Positions 18,487 to 26,330 of a stretch of DNA of 64,000 bases are shown here, piece by piece. The stretch covers positions 1-64,000 of the forward strand of contig CAMTMZ010000007.1 of the NCBI GenBank assembly GCA_947073765.1, written 5' to 3'. The notes under the pieces are model-generated. The model made no database searches, was not told where the DNA came from, and was given only the letters and a program-made list of their open reading frames with translations. The translations under genes and the position numbers were made by a program. Source of the DNA: an uncultured Bacillota bacterium (lineage in GTDB: Bacteria; Bacillota; Clostridia; Oscillospirales; Oscillospiraceae). Position 1 is the first letter of the stretch; every line of letters starts with the position of its first letter.

Positions 18487-18519
18487 GGGGCAGGCAGGAA
18501 GCCTGCCCCATCTTTTTTT
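18487..18519. repeat. Perfect hairpin with T tract in the lplA leader
   Basis: GGGGCAGGC (18487-18495) pairs with GCCTGCCCC (18501-18509), followed on the plus strand by ATCTTTTTTT. In that direction it has the form of an intrinsic terminator, but there is no plus-strand gene before it. On the minus strand it is part of the lplA leader, 20 bases before the start codon. Confidence 0.7.
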
Positions 18520-18644
18520 GACCAGTATATTGAAGGAAAGGGCGGTTGTCAATGCCGTTGTTCTCCAGACAGGGGCCAGGTATGTTTCGAAATGATGTGG
18601 GTTATGGAGGAGAGTCAAAAAAATTTTACAGGATATGTTATGTT

Positions 18645-18672
18645 TTGAGTGGGATGGTCCGATAGAAATAAT
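18645..18672 (+). promoter_or_regulatory. Candidate promoter of the flgM operon
   Basis: TTGAGT (18645-18650), a 16-base spacer and AATAAT (18667-18672) could be a sigma-A promoter. CCGATA at 18659-18664, inside the same stretch, matches the core of a SigD -10 box, but the expected TAAA 15 bases upstream reads TATG. flgM often has both kinds of promoter in related bacteria. Confidence 0.4.
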
Positions 18673-18738
18673 ACAGAATGTTTGTTGACTGGATATGGCA
18701 CAAGTCCTCCCGCAGAGGAGGCCAGGAGGTTTATTGAT

Positions 18739-19041
18739 ATGTTGGTTACAAGACGAGACCCTTTTTCTGCAGCGCCCGTGGCTATGCCTGGCGCCTCGCG
18801 CCCCTCTGGGGCCAGGCGGGTCAAGGCGGCTGAGGGCAGCTTTGATCAGATTACCCTGTCCGCCGGACAGGAGGCCAGCCCCACGTTCCGGGATATGGCC
18901 GCGAGCCTGTCTCAGCAGGTGCGTACATTTAATACTACTGGAAAGATTCAGGAGCTGCGCAGCCAGGTGGCGTCCGGCACCTACCGGCCCGACGCCCGCG
19001 AGACCGCGGCACGGATGCTGCTGCTGGCGGAGGGCGAGTAA
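18739..19041 (+). CDS. flgM: Negative regulator of flagellin synthesis FlgM (anti-sigma D)
   Basis: Small protein of 100 residues that holds SigD/FliA inactive until the hook is done and FlgM is exported. Its C-terminal half, LRSQVASGTYRPDARETA and the end MLLLAEG, matches the sigma-binding helices. The ORF is open to 18649, but AGGAGGT at 18724-18730 places the start at ATG 18739. It is the first gene of flgM-flgN-flgK-flgL-DUF6470-fliW-csrA, an order also known in Bacillus and Clostridium. Confidence 0.85.
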   Translation: MLVTRRDPFSAAPVAMPGASRPSGARRVKAAEGSFDQITLSAGQEASPTFRDMAASLSQQVRTFNTTGKIQELRSQVASGTYRPDARETAARMLLLAEGE

Positions 19042-19491
19042 ATGGCGGGCTGGCAGGACTATCTGAAATTTTTAAACAGCCTGGCCCATACCCTGGAGCA
19101 GCTCACCCAGGTGGAACAGGAGAAAAACACCGCCGCCGCCCAGGGAGACCTGCTGGGGGTGGAGGAGTGCATGAAGCGGGAGCAGGTGCTCAGCCTGACC
19201 CTGCGGGGCTACGATCAGAAGCGGGAGACCATGCTGGCCCAGCTGGGATTAAAAAATGTGACGTTAAAAGAGCTGGAACGGCACAGCCCGCCGGACCTGC
19301 GGATGGAGACCAAGGCCGCCGTGGAGCTGCTGCGCAGCAAATACGCCCTATTCCAGGCCGCCAGTGACGCGGCCCGGATTACTTTGGAGGTCAACCTGCG
19401 GGCAATTGAGCGGGAGCAGGCCGTCCGGGCGGGAGACGCCGCGGAGGCGGCAGAAACACGCAAAACGCATCAGACAGATTTCCGGGCCTGA
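19042..19491 (+). CDS. flgN: Flagellar export chaperone FlgN
   Basis: Helical protein of 149 residues, matching FlgN in length, predicted coiled-coil character and position before flgK. FlgN escorts the hook-filament junction proteins FlgK and FlgL to the export gate. The start codon directly abuts the flgM stop (TAA then ATG), so translation is coupled. Sequence conservation in this family is low, so the call leans on gene order. Confidence 0.8.
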   Translation: MAGWQDYLKFLNSLAHTLEQLTQVEQEKNTAAAQGDLLGVEECMKREQVLSLTLRGYDQKRETMLAQLGLKNVTLKELERHSPPDLRMETKAAVELLRSKYALFQAASDAARITLEVNLRAIEREQAVRAGDAAEAAETRKTHQTDFRA

Positions 19492-19521
19492 GGCCTGAGT
19501 GATATATAAGGAGAAGAACTT

Positions 19522-21795
19522 ATGGCTGTTATTGGTACTTTCGGTTCTTTTACTGCGGCGCGGCTGGGTATTTACGCTTCTCAGTCCGCCTTGAATGTGA
19601 CGGGCAACAATATCTCCAACATCAATACCAAGGGATACACCCGCCAGAGGCTGGATCTGGTGTCTCTCCACTCTGACGGCGACGCCCGATATCAGAACAG
19701 TTACAACCTGAACATCGGCTATGGAGTGCTGGCTGACAGCGTCTCCCAGCTGCGGGACCCGTTTATGGATATCCGCTACCGGGATATGAACTCCAGCGTG
19801 GGCAGCTACGAGGCCATGGTGAAGGGGCTGGATCAGCTGGTGGATATTCTGGACGAGGTGGGCCAGGGGACCGGGGAGTTCGGCATTATTGAGGGCGCGT
19901 TTAACGAGGTTGTACAAATGCTGAACAACCTGAACTACCGCCCAGGTACGGAGGAGTATGACACCATTGTCCGCTCCGCCATGCAGAGCATGACCCGGTA
20001 TTTCAACAGCTACGCCGATTCCCTGGCCGTGGTGCGGGAGAACCTGACCCAGGACCTGAAGGAGGACGTGGAGTCGGTGAACACGATTCTGGAGCAAATC
20101 CGGGACCTGAACGTTCAGATCCGCGACGCGGGCCTTTTCGGCGATCAGGCCCTGGAGCTGCGGGACGCCCGAAATGTGCTGATTGACGAGCTGTCAGGCT
20201 ATATGAAGATTGATGTGCGCTACGATATGGAGAAGATCGATGAGTTCTCCTCTATTGAGCGGATCAATATTTCCATCGCCAACTCCGGCACGCCCCCCAT
20301 CAAGCTTATCCAGGGCATTTACGGCACCCAGCTGGAGATGCCGGAGATGGCCGCGCTGCGCAATCCGGAGTTTGACCCCAGCAAGCCGCAGTGCAACAAA
20401 TATATCAGCCAGGAGAGCGACCTGGCCAAGGGAATTATCAAGTATACCAACAACGAGCGGGAGGCGCTGCGGGACAATGCTGGCGCTGTTTTGAACGATA
20501 ACACCGCGCAGGGGAGACTGACCGCCCTGGGGTATAACGGCAACGCTCTTGATGCGGCCACCTTCTACGATGAGGCCAATATGGGCCCCTACCTGATTAA
20601 AAACCCGGACGGAACCTTTACCGGTACCAGCGACCGGAACGCGGCGACCCAGGTGGACAACGCGATGAAGAACTCTGAGGAAAACCGCCTCTGGATGCAG
20701 CTTAAGCCCCTGGTGGATGAGCAGGGCCGCTATATGCGGGATCAGTACAACCAGGAGATCAAGGAGACCGTGGATCTGAGCGATGTCCAGCTTTACGGAT
20801 CTCTCCAGTCCAAGCGGGAGCTGATTACCGAGGAGGGCGAGTTTGCCAGCCAGGAGGATATTGACTTTGACGAGAACGCCAACATCAAGCGGGGCGTGCC
20901 CTATTATCAGCACGCTTTGGATTCCCTGGCCCAGCAGTTTGCCAAGATGTTCAATGAGGCCAACCGCCTGAATTTCGATCAGGTAAAGGAGGCCTATGTG
21001 CTGGTGGCGGATCCCGCCGATCCCAATCAAAAGGTTTTTGCGGACAAGGACGGCAATCCCTTTAGGGATCCGGACGGCAATACAATTTCTGAGACCTATT
21101 TTGACGATGTGCTCCAGCAGATCGCCGATGTGAAGGCGGATAATACCAAGACAGAGAAAGAAAAGATGGATGAGATTGAGGCGCTTGAGCTGGAGGCCTA
21201 TGACAAGATGGAGCTGCTGCGCCAGAGCGGCGAGCTGGTGCCGGAATGGGCGTTCTACAACGGAGGCGTGCTGCTGAGCAACAAGGGCGACGGCAACGAC
21301 CCCACCAATATTACCGCTGCGAATATCACCATCTCCAAGGACTGGTCCACTGGCGCGGTGCGTATCCTGAACACCAAGAAGCCGGACACCTTTGACCCCA
21401 GGAACCCCGACAAGCCGCTGGAGCACACCACCGCCGACGACAATATTTACCACATGATCTCCCTGATGGATCAGAAGCTGGAGTACAAGGCAGGCACCAC
21501 TGTGGATGACGCCAAGGGCGGAGAGGATACCTTTTTCAAGGGCACCTTCCAGGAGATGCTGGCCAACATCAACCTGACGCTGGCTATGGACAAGAGCACT
21601 GCCAACGGCCAGTACAACAGCTATACCCAGAAGGCCCTGAACCTGGAGAACAACCGGCAGAGCGTCTCTGGCGTGGACTTGAACGACGAGGCCACGAGTA
21701 TGATGATGTTCCAAAAATCCTATTCCGCCGCCTGTCAGCTGATGACTACGCTGGATTCCATGCTGGATAAGCTGATAAACGGCACCATCAGATAA
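19522..21795 (+). CDS. flgK: Flagellar hook-associated protein 1 FlgK
   Basis: FlgK of 757 residues, the first junction protein between hook and filament. The N-terminal rod-type motif (ALNVTGNNISNINTKGYTRQ) and the C-terminal helix with SVSGVDLNDEATSMMMFQ and SYSAACQLMTTLDSMLD are typical. It is about 250 residues longer than Bacillus FlgK, the extra length being a variable, acidic central region (about 270-620) that would be exposed on the filament base. AAGGAGAAG precedes the ATG. Confidence 0.95.
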   Translation: MAVIGTFGSFTAARLGIYASQSALNVTGNNISNINTKGYTRQRLDLVSLHSDGDARYQNSYNLNIGYGVLADSVSQLRDPFMDIRYRDMNSSVGSYEAMVKGLDQLVDILDEVGQGTGEFGIIEGAFNEVVQMLNNLNYRPGTEEYDTIVRSAMQSMTRYFNSYADSLAVVRENLTQDLKEDVESVNTILEQIRDLNVQIRDAGLFGDQALELRDARNVLIDELSGYMKIDVRYDMEKIDEFSSIERINISIANSGTPPIKLIQGIYGTQLEMPEMAALRNPEFDPSKPQCNKYISQESDLAKGIIKYTNNEREALRDNAGAVLNDNTAQGRLTALGYNGNALDAATFYDEANMGPYLIKNPDGTFTGTSDRNAATQVDNAMKNSEENRLWMQLKPLVDEQGRYMRDQYNQEIKETVDLSDVQLYGSLQSKRELITEEGEFASQEDIDFDENANIKRGVPYYQHALDSLAQQFAKMFNEANRLNFDQVKEAYVLVADPADPNQKVFADKDGNPFRDPDGNTISETYFDDVLQQIADVKADNTKTEKEKMDEIEALELEAYDKMELLRQSGELVPEWAFYNGGVLLSNKGDGNDPTNITAANITISKDWSTGAVRILNTKKPDTFDPRNPDKPLEHTTADDNIYHMISLMDQKLEYKAGTTVDDAKGGEDTFFKGTFQEMLANINLTLAMDKSTANGQYNSYTQKALNLENNRQSVSGVDLNDEATSMMMFQKSYSAACQLMTTLDSMLDKLINGTIR

Positions 21796-21809
21796 GGAGG
21801 TAACCTGAC

Positions 21810-23126
21810 ATGGGCTTTCGCATCACCACCAATATGATGATGAACACCTATAAATTCAACCTGCAGAACAACACACAGAAGCTCGCTAACGCCAGGGACA
21901 TGGTTCTCACCCAGCGCAACTTCAACAGCTATGAGGAGGACCCCGCCGCTGCCACCCGGGCTTTCCGCCTGCGCAGGACCTACACCCGCACCTTGAACCA
22001 GCTGAACAACACCACCGACTGCTACAGCAAGTACAACACCGCCTGGAATAACCTGGGCGGGGTGATCGACAAGCTGGCCAACCCTCTGGACAAGACCTCT
22101 GCGATCCTGGGTGCCAACGGTACCGCCGGCGAGAGCCGCAAGGCCCTGGCCCAGATTCTGCGGGACAGCGCCGATTCGCTGGTGCACTCCATGAATCAGC
22201 AGTTGGGCGACCAATTCATTTTTGGCGGCAAGGACGGACTGAATGTGCCCTTTACCTGGAGCGAGGACGGCAGAACCCTCCTTTACCGGGGGGTAAATGT
22301 GGATGCCGGCGGGGTGGAGAAGCCCGCTTCCACACCGCCGACATGGCTGGATGACGCCAAGGCGGCGGGACAGGCGGCCGGCACCTGGGACGATAATGAC
22401 GAGGCGTGGTTCAGCTATTATGCCGGCACCTCCGAAAAGATTCCCAACAGCGACACCATGCCCAAATGGGCCAAAGATATGCTTAAGCAGACGCCCAACA
22501 ATGCCGACGAGTCAGCGTGGATGGAATACTACAGGGACCGGGACGACGTGGCCAAGCTGAAAACCATGTCTGAGGAGGAGATGTATATTGACCTGGGCAT
22601 GGGCGCCAAGGAAAACGCGCCCAATGACCCCATTCTGGGCAGCTATTTTAACGGCGCCCTGTCCGGCCTCAATTTTATCGGCTACGGTACGGATAAAACT
22701 GATGAGTTCGGTGATTCCGGCAACTACGCCATCCTGCTGAAGGAGCTGGCCGATGTGTTTGAGACCTGGGATGAGGACGTTCAGGACTACAACCCGGAGC
22801 TGGCGAAGGAGGGGTCTTCCGCCTTTGGCCTGACAAAGGATGAGCTGAAGGAGAAGGCTTTCCGGATGCTGGATAAGCTGAAGGCCGGCCAGGAGAAGAT
22901 CACCGAGAATTGGGTGGACTTGGACGCGCAGTCTAAATTCCTGCTCACCAACAAGGAGCGGCTGGAGACCCAGAAAACCAACATCAATGAGGAGATTCTG
23001 GAGGTGGAGCAGGTGGATCTGGCCGAGGCCATCACGCAGTTCTCCTGGGAGCAGTACTGCTACAACGCCGCACTGAAAATCGGCAATCAGCTGCTTACAC
23101 AGTCGCTGATTGACTATATGAATTAA
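21810..23126 (+). CDS. flgL: Flagellar hook-associated protein 3 FlgL
   Basis: FlgL of 438 residues, the second junction protein. The N-terminal helix (RITTNMMMNTYKFNLQNN) and the C-terminal flagellin-like helix (EQVDLAEAITQFSWEQYCYNA) are clear. Bacillus FlgL has about 300 residues; here the central domain is larger (about 145-330) and carries many acidic and aromatic residues. AAGGAGG precedes the ATG, 14 bases after flgK. Confidence 0.93.
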   Translation: MGFRITTNMMMNTYKFNLQNNTQKLANARDMVLTQRNFNSYEEDPAAATRAFRLRRTYTRTLNQLNNTTDCYSKYNTAWNNLGGVIDKLANPLDKTSAILGANGTAGESRKALAQILRDSADSLVHSMNQQLGDQFIFGGKDGLNVPFTWSEDGRTLLYRGVNVDAGGVEKPASTPPTWLDDAKAAGQAAGTWDDNDEAWFSYYAGTSEKIPNSDTMPKWAKDMLKQTPNNADESAWMEYYRDRDDVAKLKTMSEEEMYIDLGMGAKENAPNDPILGSYFNGALSGLNFIGYGTDKTDEFGDSGNYAILLKELADVFETWDEDVQDYNPELAKEGSSAFGLTKDELKEKAFRMLDKLKAGQEKITENWVDLDAQSKFLLTNKERLETQKTNINEEILEVEQVDLAEAITQFSWEQYCYNAALKIGNQLLTQSLIDYMN

Positions 23127-23176
23127 AACTGGGATAAGCGCGCCAGACTATTTCAGAAGGGAGCTCGTGCCGAATC

Positions 23177-23785
23177 ATGAAACCGCTGATTGAAATTACC
23201 ACTGTACCCATTCAGATTGAGATGAAGACCACCAACGCCAAGTTGGAATACGCCCGGGGTACCGCTGAAATGGAGATCACCCGGGAAAAGAACGGCCTTC
23301 ACATCAAGAGCCGGCCCATTAAGGTGAATATTGACACTTTTGAAGCCCGCAATTCCCTCTCCCCCACGTTGGCCCGCTACCTGGATCAGAACGCGAAGAA
23401 GGGCCATCAGGCCGCCTATGAGGCCACCGCCACCTACGCCCGTCAGGGTCAGCTGCTGCTGGAGACCAAGGTGGGAGAGGAGCTGGTGACCAAATTCGCC
23501 GGTGAGGCAATGATGAAGGATGTTAAAACCAATGTGGGCATCGATTTTCTGCCCAAGCCCGGTCCTGAAATTACCTGGGATCCCGGTGAGCTGAACATCC
23601 GCTACGAGATGGACAAAATGGCCATTGACTGGAAGCTGGATCAGACCAGCTTTGAGTTTACTCCCGGCGACATTGAGTTTACGGTGACCCAGCGGCCTGA
23701 CGTGGTCATCAAATATATTGGCGGGCCCCTCTATGTTCCGCCCTCCGCCGACCCCAACTATGAGCCGGTGGATGTGAAAGCATAA
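23177..23785 (+). CDS. DUF6470 (YviE-like) protein
   Basis: Protein of 202 residues between flgL and fliW, the position of yviE in Bacillus. It opens with MKPLIEITTVPIQIEMKTTN, typical of DUF6470. Its function is unknown, but the conserved neighbourhood suggests a late flagellar or filament-related role. No signal peptide or membrane helix is visible. AGAAGGGAG lies somewhat far (about 13 bases) from the ATG. Confidence 0.75.
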   Translation: MKPLIEITTVPIQIEMKTTNAKLEYARGTAEMEITREKNGLHIKSRPIKVNIDTFEARNSLSPTLARYLDQNAKKGHQAAYEATATYARQGQLLLETKVGEELVTKFAGEAMMKDVKTNVGIDFLPKPGPEITWDPGELNIRYEMDKMAIDWKLDQTSFEFTPGDIEFTVTQRPDVVIKYIGGPLYVPPSADPNYEPVDVKA

Positions 23786-23796
23786 CGGGAGGAAAT

Positions 23797-24252
23797 ATGC
23801 GTTTAAAAACCAAGTATTTTGGAGAGATCGACTGTCCGGAAGAGGATAAGCTGTTCTTTCCCGATGGGCTTTTCGGCTTTGAAGAGGAGAAGGAGTTTTT
23901 TCTCCTGCCCTTCGAGGGGGGAGAGGGCAGCCTGCTCTGCTTCCAGAGCGCGGTGACCCCGGGGCTGGCGTTCGTGGCGGTGAACCCTTTTCCGCTGAAG
24001 CCAGACTATGCCCCGGTGCTTACCCCTGGAGAGCTGAAAGCGATGGGGGTGGAGCGCAGTGAGGATCTCTGCTTCTACGCTCTGTGCGTGGTGCGCAGCC
24101 CTGTGGCTGACAGTACGGTGAATCTGCGCTGCCCTGTGGCGGTAAATGACCACACACACCGGGCCGTTCAGGTCATCCTGGAGGGGAACGATTACCACAT
24201 GCACCACCGCCTGTCGGAGTTCGGACGGGCGGAGGAGGGCGCGCCATGCTGA
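23797..24252 (+). CDS. fliW: Flagellar assembly factor FliW
   Basis: FliW of 151 residues. In Bacillus it binds CsrA and is released by flagellin, forming a switch that controls flagellin translation. The conserved [21 protein letters not shown] and later [10 protein letters not shown] segments identify it. It overlaps csrA by 7 bases, so the two partners are made together. GGGAGGAAA precedes the ATG. Confidence 0.95.
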   Translation: MRLKTKYFGEIDCPEEDKLFFPDGLFGFEEEKEFFLLPFEGGEGSLLCFQSAVTPGLAFVAVNPFPLKPDYAPVLTPGELKAMGVERSEDLCFYALCVVRSPVADSTVNLRCPVAVNDHTHRAVQVILEGNDYHMHHRLSEFGRAEEGAPC

Positions 24253-24476
24253 TTTTACAGCGGAAAGAGGGAGAGTCCCTCCACATTGGGGACGATGTGG
24301 AGATTACGGTTCTGGCTGTGGAAGCGGGGCGGGTACGCTTGGCCATCCAGGCACCCCGGAGCGTTACCATCCTGCGCAGCGAATTGAAGATAGCGGCCGA
24401 AGCCAACCGGGAGGCGGCTGAGGAGGAGTTGTCGCCACTGGAGCTGCTGGGGATGCTGAAAGAGAAAAAGGAATAA
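24246..24476 (+). CDS. csrA: Carbon storage regulator CsrA
   Basis: RNA-binding protein of 76 residues that represses translation by binding GGA motifs near start sites, in particular that of flagellin. [22 protein letters not shown] and the RVRLAIQAP segment are fully typical. The start lies within the end of fliW. It is the last gene of the flgM operon. No clear terminator follows. Confidence 0.97.
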   Translation: MLILQRKEGESLHIGDDVEITVLAVEAGRVRLAIQAPRSVTILRSELKIAAEANREAAEEELSPLELLGMLKEKKE

Positions 24477-24611
24477 ATTGCTGTACAGGGACCGTATGTT
24501 TAAGAGCATGCGGCCTCTGTTTTCAATAGCGAGAAGGGGAGAGGCGATACTAATCAAGATATTAACTAATAAAAATACAAGCATCTGAATTTGCTAAAAT
24601 TACCATTGCAA

Positions 24612-24639
24612 TTGGGAGAGATATGCGGTATTCTATAAA
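24612..24639 (+). promoter_or_regulatory. Candidate promoter of the small broken ORF
   Basis: TTGGGA (24612-24617), 16 bases, TATAAA (24634-24639). It ends 26 bases before the ATG at 24665. Confidence 0.4.
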
Positions 24640-24664
24640 ACGCTGATGTCAGGAGGTCCCTTTC

Positions 24665-24768
24665 ATGCCTAAAAAAGAAGGGGACTGCTTCAGCAACTGT
24701 TGGATAAAATCAACGAAGATAAATTTAAGCAATGTCTTGCAATGACGGGAAAAATGCGCTATAATTAA
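24665..24768 (+). pseudogene. Small ORF interrupted by a frameshift at an A6 run
   Basis: AGGAGG (24651-24656) is well spaced before ATG 24665. As written, the frame gives only 26 codons. If the A6 run at 24671-24676 had one more A, the frame would shift to MPKKRRGLLQQLLDKINED and then KFKQCLAMTGKMRYN, ending at TAA 24766-24768, a 34-residue basic, helical peptide. The sequence could be a frameshifted relic, a slippage-controlled gene or a read error. No family is recognised. Confidence 0.4.
24737..24765 (+). promoter_or_regulatory. Strong sigma-A promoter upstream of flgB
   Basis: TTGCAA (24737-24742), 17-base spacer, TATAAT (24760-24765). This is the best sigma-A match in the region and would give a leader of about 145 bases before flgB. 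It overlaps the end of the broken small ORF. Confidence 0.7.
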
Positions 24769-24783
24769 AAAAGTTACAGGGCT

Positions 24784-24809
24784 GAAAACTGCTTTGAAAG
24801 GGCGGATAA
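24784..24809 (+). promoter_or_regulatory. Candidate SigD promoter upstream of flgB
   Basis: GCGGATAA (24802-24809) differs by one base from the SigD -10 GCCGATAA, with GAAA 14 bases upstream instead of TAAA. In Bacillus the fla/che operon also has a weak SigD promoter, which gives positive feedback because fliA lies within the operon. Confidence 0.4.
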
Positions 24810-24825
24810 AACTTCCGGCCTGATC

Positions 24826-24854
24826 TTGCGTTTCCTGTTAAAGCATGCTATGAT
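24826..24854 (+). promoter_or_regulatory. Second candidate sigma-A promoter of flgB
   Basis: TTGCGT (24826-24831), 17-base spacer, TATGAT (24849-24854), 62 bases before the flgB start. Confidence 0.45.
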
Positions 24855-24916
24855 AGATAACGCTGGGGATGGTATCCCGATGACTATTTGATTTGTGATG
24901 AAGGAGGTTCCTTCTT

Positions 24917-25315
24917 ATGTCTGATCTGCTGTTTTCCAACTCCCAGCTGATGCTGGAGCGGGCCATGAATTTTCAGTGGACCAAGCAGTGCGCGATTAAT
25001 GACAATATTGTCAACGCCGAGACACCCAATTATAAGGCGAAATATGTCACCTTTGAGGAGGCGCTGGACGCCAGTATCCGGTCTGTCGCGCAGCGGACGC
25101 CGGAAAGGAAGATCGGCACCATGCGCTCTGTAATTGACCGATCCCGGGCAGTGGTCCATGTGGCCGAGCGGGAGAGCATGCGAATGGATGACAACGGGGT
25201 AAACGTGGCCGAGCAGGAGACAGAGGCTGTCCGCAACGCTTACCAGATGCAGTATACCATAGATGCGCTGAACAGCAATTTATCTCTGCTGCGCACCCTG
25301 ATTCGGGGGCAGTAA
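24917..25315 (+). CDS. flgB: Flagellar basal-body rod protein FlgB
   Basis: Proximal rod protein of 132 residues. The family hallmark of early N-terminal DNIVNAETPNYKA is present, as is the C-terminal NAYQMQYTIDALNSNLSLLR helix. AAGGAGG is 8 bases before ATG. It is the first gene of the long fla/che operon, followed by flgC and fliE as in Bacillus. Confidence 0.95.
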   Translation: MSDLLFSNSQLMLERAMNFQWTKQCAINDNIVNAETPNYKAKYVTFEEALDASIRSVAQRTPERKIGTMRSVIDRSRAVVHVAERESMRMDDNGVNVAEQETEAVRNAYQMQYTIDALNSNLSLLRTLIRGQ

Positions 25316-25392
25316 TCCAAACGATATTCAGCGCTGAAAGCGCCGCGGAGCCCAACGGCGGCACTGCAGTATAAATCCGGGAGGAGATACTT

Positions 25393-25857
25393 ATGGCATT
25401 TATAAGCTCGATTGATGTGATTGGCTCCGGCTTCACCGCGCAGCAGCAGCGGCTGGATATTATTTCAGAGAACATCGTCAATATGAACACCACCCGCACG
25501 GAAAACGGCGAGGGGCCTTACCGCAGGAAGGTTGTGGTTTTTCAGGCGGACAATGGCGTTGGCCGCTTTCGGGATGTGCTGGCGCGTACCCGCAACGGAA
25601 GAGGAGGCCGTTGGGGTGGAGAGGGAAAGCCCGGCGTCCGGGTGGTGGAGATTGCGGAGGATCCCTCTGATTTTAAGTTGAAGTATGACCCTGACGACCC
25701 CGACGCCAATGAGGACGGTTATGTAGAGCTGCCCAATGTGGACCTGGTGAAGGAAATTACCGACGGTATGGCGGCCAGTCAGGCCTACTCCGCCAACGTT
25801 ACCGCATTTAACCTGTTGAAAAGCTTGATCTCCAAGGGACTGGAGATTGGGAAGTAA
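25393..25857 (+). CDS. flgC: Flagellar basal-body rod protein FlgC
   Basis: Rod protein of 154 residues. It has the rod/hook N-terminal motif (GFTAQQQRLDIISENIVNMN) and the FlgC-type C-terminal helix VDLVKEITDGMAASQAYSAN. The GGAGGAGA site lies before ATG 25393. It follows flgB in the canonical flgB-flgC-fliE order. Confidence 0.95.
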   Translation: MAFISSIDVIGSGFTAQQQRLDIISENIVNMNTTRTENGEGPYRRKVVVFQADNGVGRFRDVLARTRNGRGGRWGGEGKPGVRVVEIAEDPSDFKLKYDPDDPDANEDGYVELPNVDLVKEITDGMAASQAYSANVTAFNLLKSLISKGLEIGK

Positions 25858-25940
25858 AAGCACCCTAGGTCAGGTCGAGTTTGGTCCAGAGGATAAGAGA
25901 TCCAAGGACGGAAATTTGGTCTGGCCTGGATTTGCGATAT

Positions 25941-25969
25941 GGGATGCTATGACATCCCGGAAGTTTTTT
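25941..25969 (+). promoter_or_regulatory. Hairpin plus T6 between flgC and fliE
   Basis: GGGATG (25941-25946) pairs with CATCCC (25953-25958); six Ts follow after five bases (25964-25969). The T tract is too far for a strong terminator, so it may cause partial attenuation or processing within the operon. Confidence 0.35.
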
Positions 25970-25992
25970 GACCACATATGGAGGATTGTGCT

Positions 25993-26298
25993 ATGGAATT
26001 CACCCCGATCACCCCGATTCAGCCTCTGTTTGAGGCCGCTCCGAGCCAGAGTGCGCAGGGAGGACGAAACGCTGGCGCTACTTTGTTTGCCGATGTATTC
26101 CAGTCGGCCATTGACAATGTGCGGCAGACAAATCAGACTCAGGTGGATCTGGAGTATAAGCTGGCTACCGGTCAGATTGACAATCCGGCGGAGGTTACGC
26201 TGGCCATTACCAAGGCCACGGATGCGGCCCTGCTGCTGATGGAGATGCGCAACAAGGCTCTGGACGCCTACAATGAATTAATGCGTATCTCCCTGTAA
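25993..26298 (+). CDS. fliE: Flagellar hook-basal body complex protein FliE
   Basis: FliE of 101 residues, the adaptor linking MS ring and rod. The C-terminal half (DNPAEVTLAITKATDAALLL, then MRNKALDAYNELMRISL) is highly typical. ATG 25978 is in frame, but the GGAGGA at 25980-25985 is usable only for ATG 25993, so this start is chosen. Confidence 0.93.
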   Translation: MEFTPITPIQPLFEAAPSQSAQGGRNAGATLFADVFQSAIDNVRQTNQTQVDLEYKLATGQIDNPAEVTLAITKATDAALLLMEMRNKALDAYNELMRISL

Positions 26299-26330
26299 AT
26301 GACTAAGATAACAGTCCGGAGGGGTCTAAG

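Larger units (their letters stand above)
24477..24916. other. A+T-rich regulatory stretch before the fla/che operon
   Basis: About 440 bases with clearly lower GC than the neighbouring genes. It holds a broken 34-codon ORF with a good ribosome binding site (24665-24768) and four promoter-like elements: 24612-24639, 24737-24765, 24784-24809 and 24826-24854. The last three point at flgB. It is the main control region of the 27-kb fla/che operon and carries a long leader if the 24737 promoter is used. Confidence 0.6.

Noticed and set aside
20194..21714. A 506-codon open frame opposite flgK
   Set aside because: It is entirely inside flgK and has no start signal.
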